DNA of 64,000 nucleotides, taken from the NCBI GenBank assembly GCA_903918045.1, contig CAIXCY010000240.1, positions 55,403 to 119,402 on the forward strand, written 5' to 3'. Both the position numbers and the translations under genes were made by a program. This document shows, one piece after another, positions 62,353-64,000 of this stretch. The notes beneath the pieces are model-generated. The model saw only the letters and a program-made list of their open reading frames with translations. It searched no databases and had not been told where the DNA came from. This DNA comes from an uncultured Bacteroidia bacterium (lineage in GTDB: Bacteria; Bacteroidota; Bacteroidia; Bacteroidales; Prolixibacteraceae). How positions within the stretch are numbered: the stretch's first letter is position 1; every line of letters begins with the position of its first letter.

Positions 62353-63258
62353 ATGGAGCATCAAAAATTAACCCATTTGAAAGATCTGGAAGCCGAATCG
62401 ATCTACATTTTACGTGAAGTTGCGGCACAGTTCGAACGTCCATCGCTCCTGTTTTCAGGTGGTAAAGATTCGATTGTTATGGCTCATCTGGCTTATAAAG
62501 CATTTTATCCTGCTAAAATCCCATTCCCATTTGTTCACATCGACACCGGACACAATTTTGAGGAGACCATTACCTATCGGGATGAACTCGTAAATCGCCT
62601 GGGGGCAACATTGATAGTCGGATCGGTGGAAGAATCGATCCGTCAGGGTCGTGTCTTTGAGGAGAAGGGGTATTCCGCGAGTCGCAATAAACTCCAAACA
62701 ACCACTTTGCTGGATACGCTTGAAGAGCACCAGTTTGATGCCGCGCTTGGAGGGGCACGCAGGGATGAAGAGAAAGCCCGTGCCAAGGAGCGTTTTTTCT
62801 CCCATCGCGATGAGTTTGGGCAGTGGGATCCCAAGAATCAGCGACCCGAATTGTGGAATATTTTTAACGGCAAGAAACGGGAAGGGGAACATTTCAGGAT
62901 CTTCCCGATCAGCAACTGGACAGAGATGGATGTCTGGCAATATATCCTGCATGAAAATATTGTGTTACCTTCCTTATATTACACCCATGAACGTGAAGTA
63001 TTTGAGCGTGACGGAAGCATTTATGCAGCTTTATCGGCCATTCCGCGTAAGCCCACAGAAAAAGTAAAACTCAGAAGAGTGAGGTGCCGGACTATTGGTG
63101 ATATTACCTGTACCGGACTCACGCTTTCAGCAGCCAATTCCTTAGAGGAAATAATTTCCGAAATTGCCGGCTCGCGTGTAACAGAGCGAGGGGGACGCAC
63201 CGATGACAGACGATCGGAAGCTGCCATGGAAGACCGTAAGAAGGCAGGCTATTTTTGA
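62353..63258 (+). CDS. cysD: Sulfate adenylyltransferase subunit 2
   Basis: The 301-residue PP-loop ATPase has SGGKDSIVM at about 36-44, the [11 protein letters not shown] segment, [15 protein letters not shown] and a C-terminal [12 protein letters not shown]...[22 protein letters not shown] end diagnostic of CysD. With CysN it makes adenosine 5'-phosphosulfate from sulfate and ATP, the entry to sulfate assimilation. cysN follows 56 bases later. Confidence 0.95.
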   Translation: MEHQKLTHLKDLEAESIYILREVAAQFERPSLLFSGGKDSIVMAHLAYKAFYPAKIPFPFVHIDTGHNFEETITYRDELVNRLGATLIVGSVEESIRQGRVFEEKGYSASRNKLQTTTLLDTLEEHQFDAALGGARRDEEKARAKERFFSHRDEFGQWDPKNQRPELWNIFNGKKREGEHFRIFPISNWTEMDVWQYILHENIVLPSLYYTHEREVFERDGSIYAALSAIPRKPTEKVKLRRVRCRTIGDITCTGLTLSAANSLEEIISEIAGSRVTERGGRTDDRRSEAAMEDRKKAGYF

Positions 63259-63314
63259 TCTACCCTATTTCTGACCAATTTCAACATTTAATTCAAACTA
63301 TTATTCCCAGGAAC

Positions 63315-64000
63315 ATGTCACAACAGATAAATACAAACACAATAAATACTGATCACGAATCTGCCCAATCTAAGGGAAAGAGCAAAGAACCGACAGGTTT
63401 CCTGGATATGGAATTACTCCGTTTCAGCACCGCAGGGAGTGTGGATGACGGGAAAAGCACCCTCATTGGGAGACTGCTTTACGACAGCAAATCAATCTTT
63501 GAAGACCAGCTCAATGCAATGCAGGAGGCCAGTGACCGGTTGGGTAATGAGGAATTGAACCTCGCATTGCTGACTGACGGACTTCGTGCGGAGCGGGAAC
63601 AGGGAATTACAATCGATGTGGCTTACCGCTATTTTGCCACTCCAAAACGCAAATTTATCATTGCCGATACACCCGGGCATATCGAATACACCCGAAATAT
63701 GGTCACCGGCGCATCCACTGCAGATGTTGCAATCATTTTAATTGATGCAAGAAACGGTATCATTGAGCAAACGAAACGACATTCCTATATCGCCTCTCTA
63801 CTTCAGATTCCAAACGTGATTCTGGCCATCAACAAAATGGACCTCGTCGATTTCTCCGAGGAAGTTTATAACACGATCCAATCAGAATTTAAGAAAATTG
63901 CAGAGAAGCTACAATTCCGGAATATTCATTTCATCCCGATTTCGGCAAAGAATGGAGACAATGTGGTTGATGCATCGGTCAATACGCCATGGTATCATGG
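63315..64000 (+). CDS. cysN: Sulfate adenylyltransferase subunit 1 (partial, 3' end beyond window)
   Basis: From the ATG at 63315 the frame runs to the window end (228 codons). The GTPase motifs are [15 protein letters not shown] (G1), [12 protein letters not shown] (G3) and NKMD (G4), and the effector region [14 protein letters not shown] is that of CysN/NodQ. CysN hydrolyses GTP to drive APS formation by CysD. Whether a CysC kinase domain is fused cannot be seen here. The N-terminal 30 residues are Ser/Thr/Lys-rich and variable. Confidence 0.93.
   Translation, partial: MSQQINTNTINTDHESAQSKGKSKEPTGFLDMELLRFSTAGSVDDGKSTLIGRLLYDSKSIFEDQLNAMQEASDRLGNEELNLALLTDGLRAEREQGITIDVAYRYFATPKRKFIIADTPGHIEYTRNMVTGASTADVAIILIDARNGIIEQTKRHSYIASLLQIPNVILAINKMDLVDFSEEVYNTIQSEFKKIAEKLQFRNIHFIPISAKNGDNVVDASVNTPWYH

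Noticed and set aside
62455..62952. 165-codon minus-strand frame opposite cysD
   Set aside because: Antisense shadow of the strongly conserved cysD gene.

Overview
The window looks like chromosomal DNA from an anaerobic or facultatively anaerobic member of the Bacteroidota, probably a free-living relative of the Bacteroidales/Marinilabiliales. The grounds are AT-rich intergenic DNA, promoters of the TTTG-N19-TAnnTTTG type, and family content typical of the phylum (DUF3822 next to rsmD, DUF6261, FucP-like sugar MFS, GH92, LytTR regulators, N-extended ribosomal protein S1). No rRNA, prophage, integrase or CRISPR array was seen. The first and last genes run off the window.

Layout. 1-12 kb is housekeeping: a NadR-like kinase, PnuC and a C-terminal protease (one minus-strand operon), an FMN oxidoreductase, a LytTR regulator, two tandem tRNA-Asp genes, rsmD/DUF3822, a RecD-like helicase, RNase Z, a STAS protein and rpsA. 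12-17.3 kb carries a phosphohexomutase, a DUF1080 protein, a RelE/ParE-type toxin-antitoxin pair and guaA. 17.4-27.4 kb is a galactose locus (MFS permease, galK, GntR-type regulator, galM) whose plus-strand arm continues into an acyl-CoA ligase, a C45-like hydrolase and a TMEM175-like channel.

27.4-37.3 kb is an arsenic region with two separately regulated clusters. The first (arsR, arsE-like, arsF-like, arsG-like, arsP-like) fits the organoarsenical type and has three copies of one palindromic operator. The second (arsR, a four-helix-bundle ORF with a frameshift, arsC, arsM, acr3) handles inorganic arsenic and has degenerate 8-bp tandem repeats in front of arsC, arsM and acr3. Between them lie decayed genes: a DHFR-family gene with an internal stop and a broken toxin-antitoxin module.

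37.3-57.4 kb is an energy-metabolism island. A seven-gene minus-strand operon encodes a complex resembling hydrogenase-4/complex I whose large subunit lacks the NiFe cysteines and whose small subunit lacks most N2-cluster cysteines. I read it as an Ehr-type (energy-converting-hydrogenase-related) complex. A Crp/Fnr-family regulator is divergently transcribed across an FNR-like palindrome, followed by a TauE/SafE permease. Next are two consecutive HydC-HydB-HydA sets of [FeFe]-hydrogenase genes. In one, HydB is fused to a complete GltD/NfnB-like flavoprotein, suggesting a hydrogenase that links H2, NAD(H), ferredoxin and perhaps NADP(H). This fusion, beside a cofactor-stripped ion-pumping complex, is the strongest candidate for an undescribed system here. 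No HydE/F/G maturases are present.

57.5-64 kb holds a GH92 lipoprotein, a REP-associated transposase gene carrying a REP-like palindrome and tandem repeats inside its reading frame, a dicarboxylate/amino-acid:cation symporter, and cysD plus the start of cysN.
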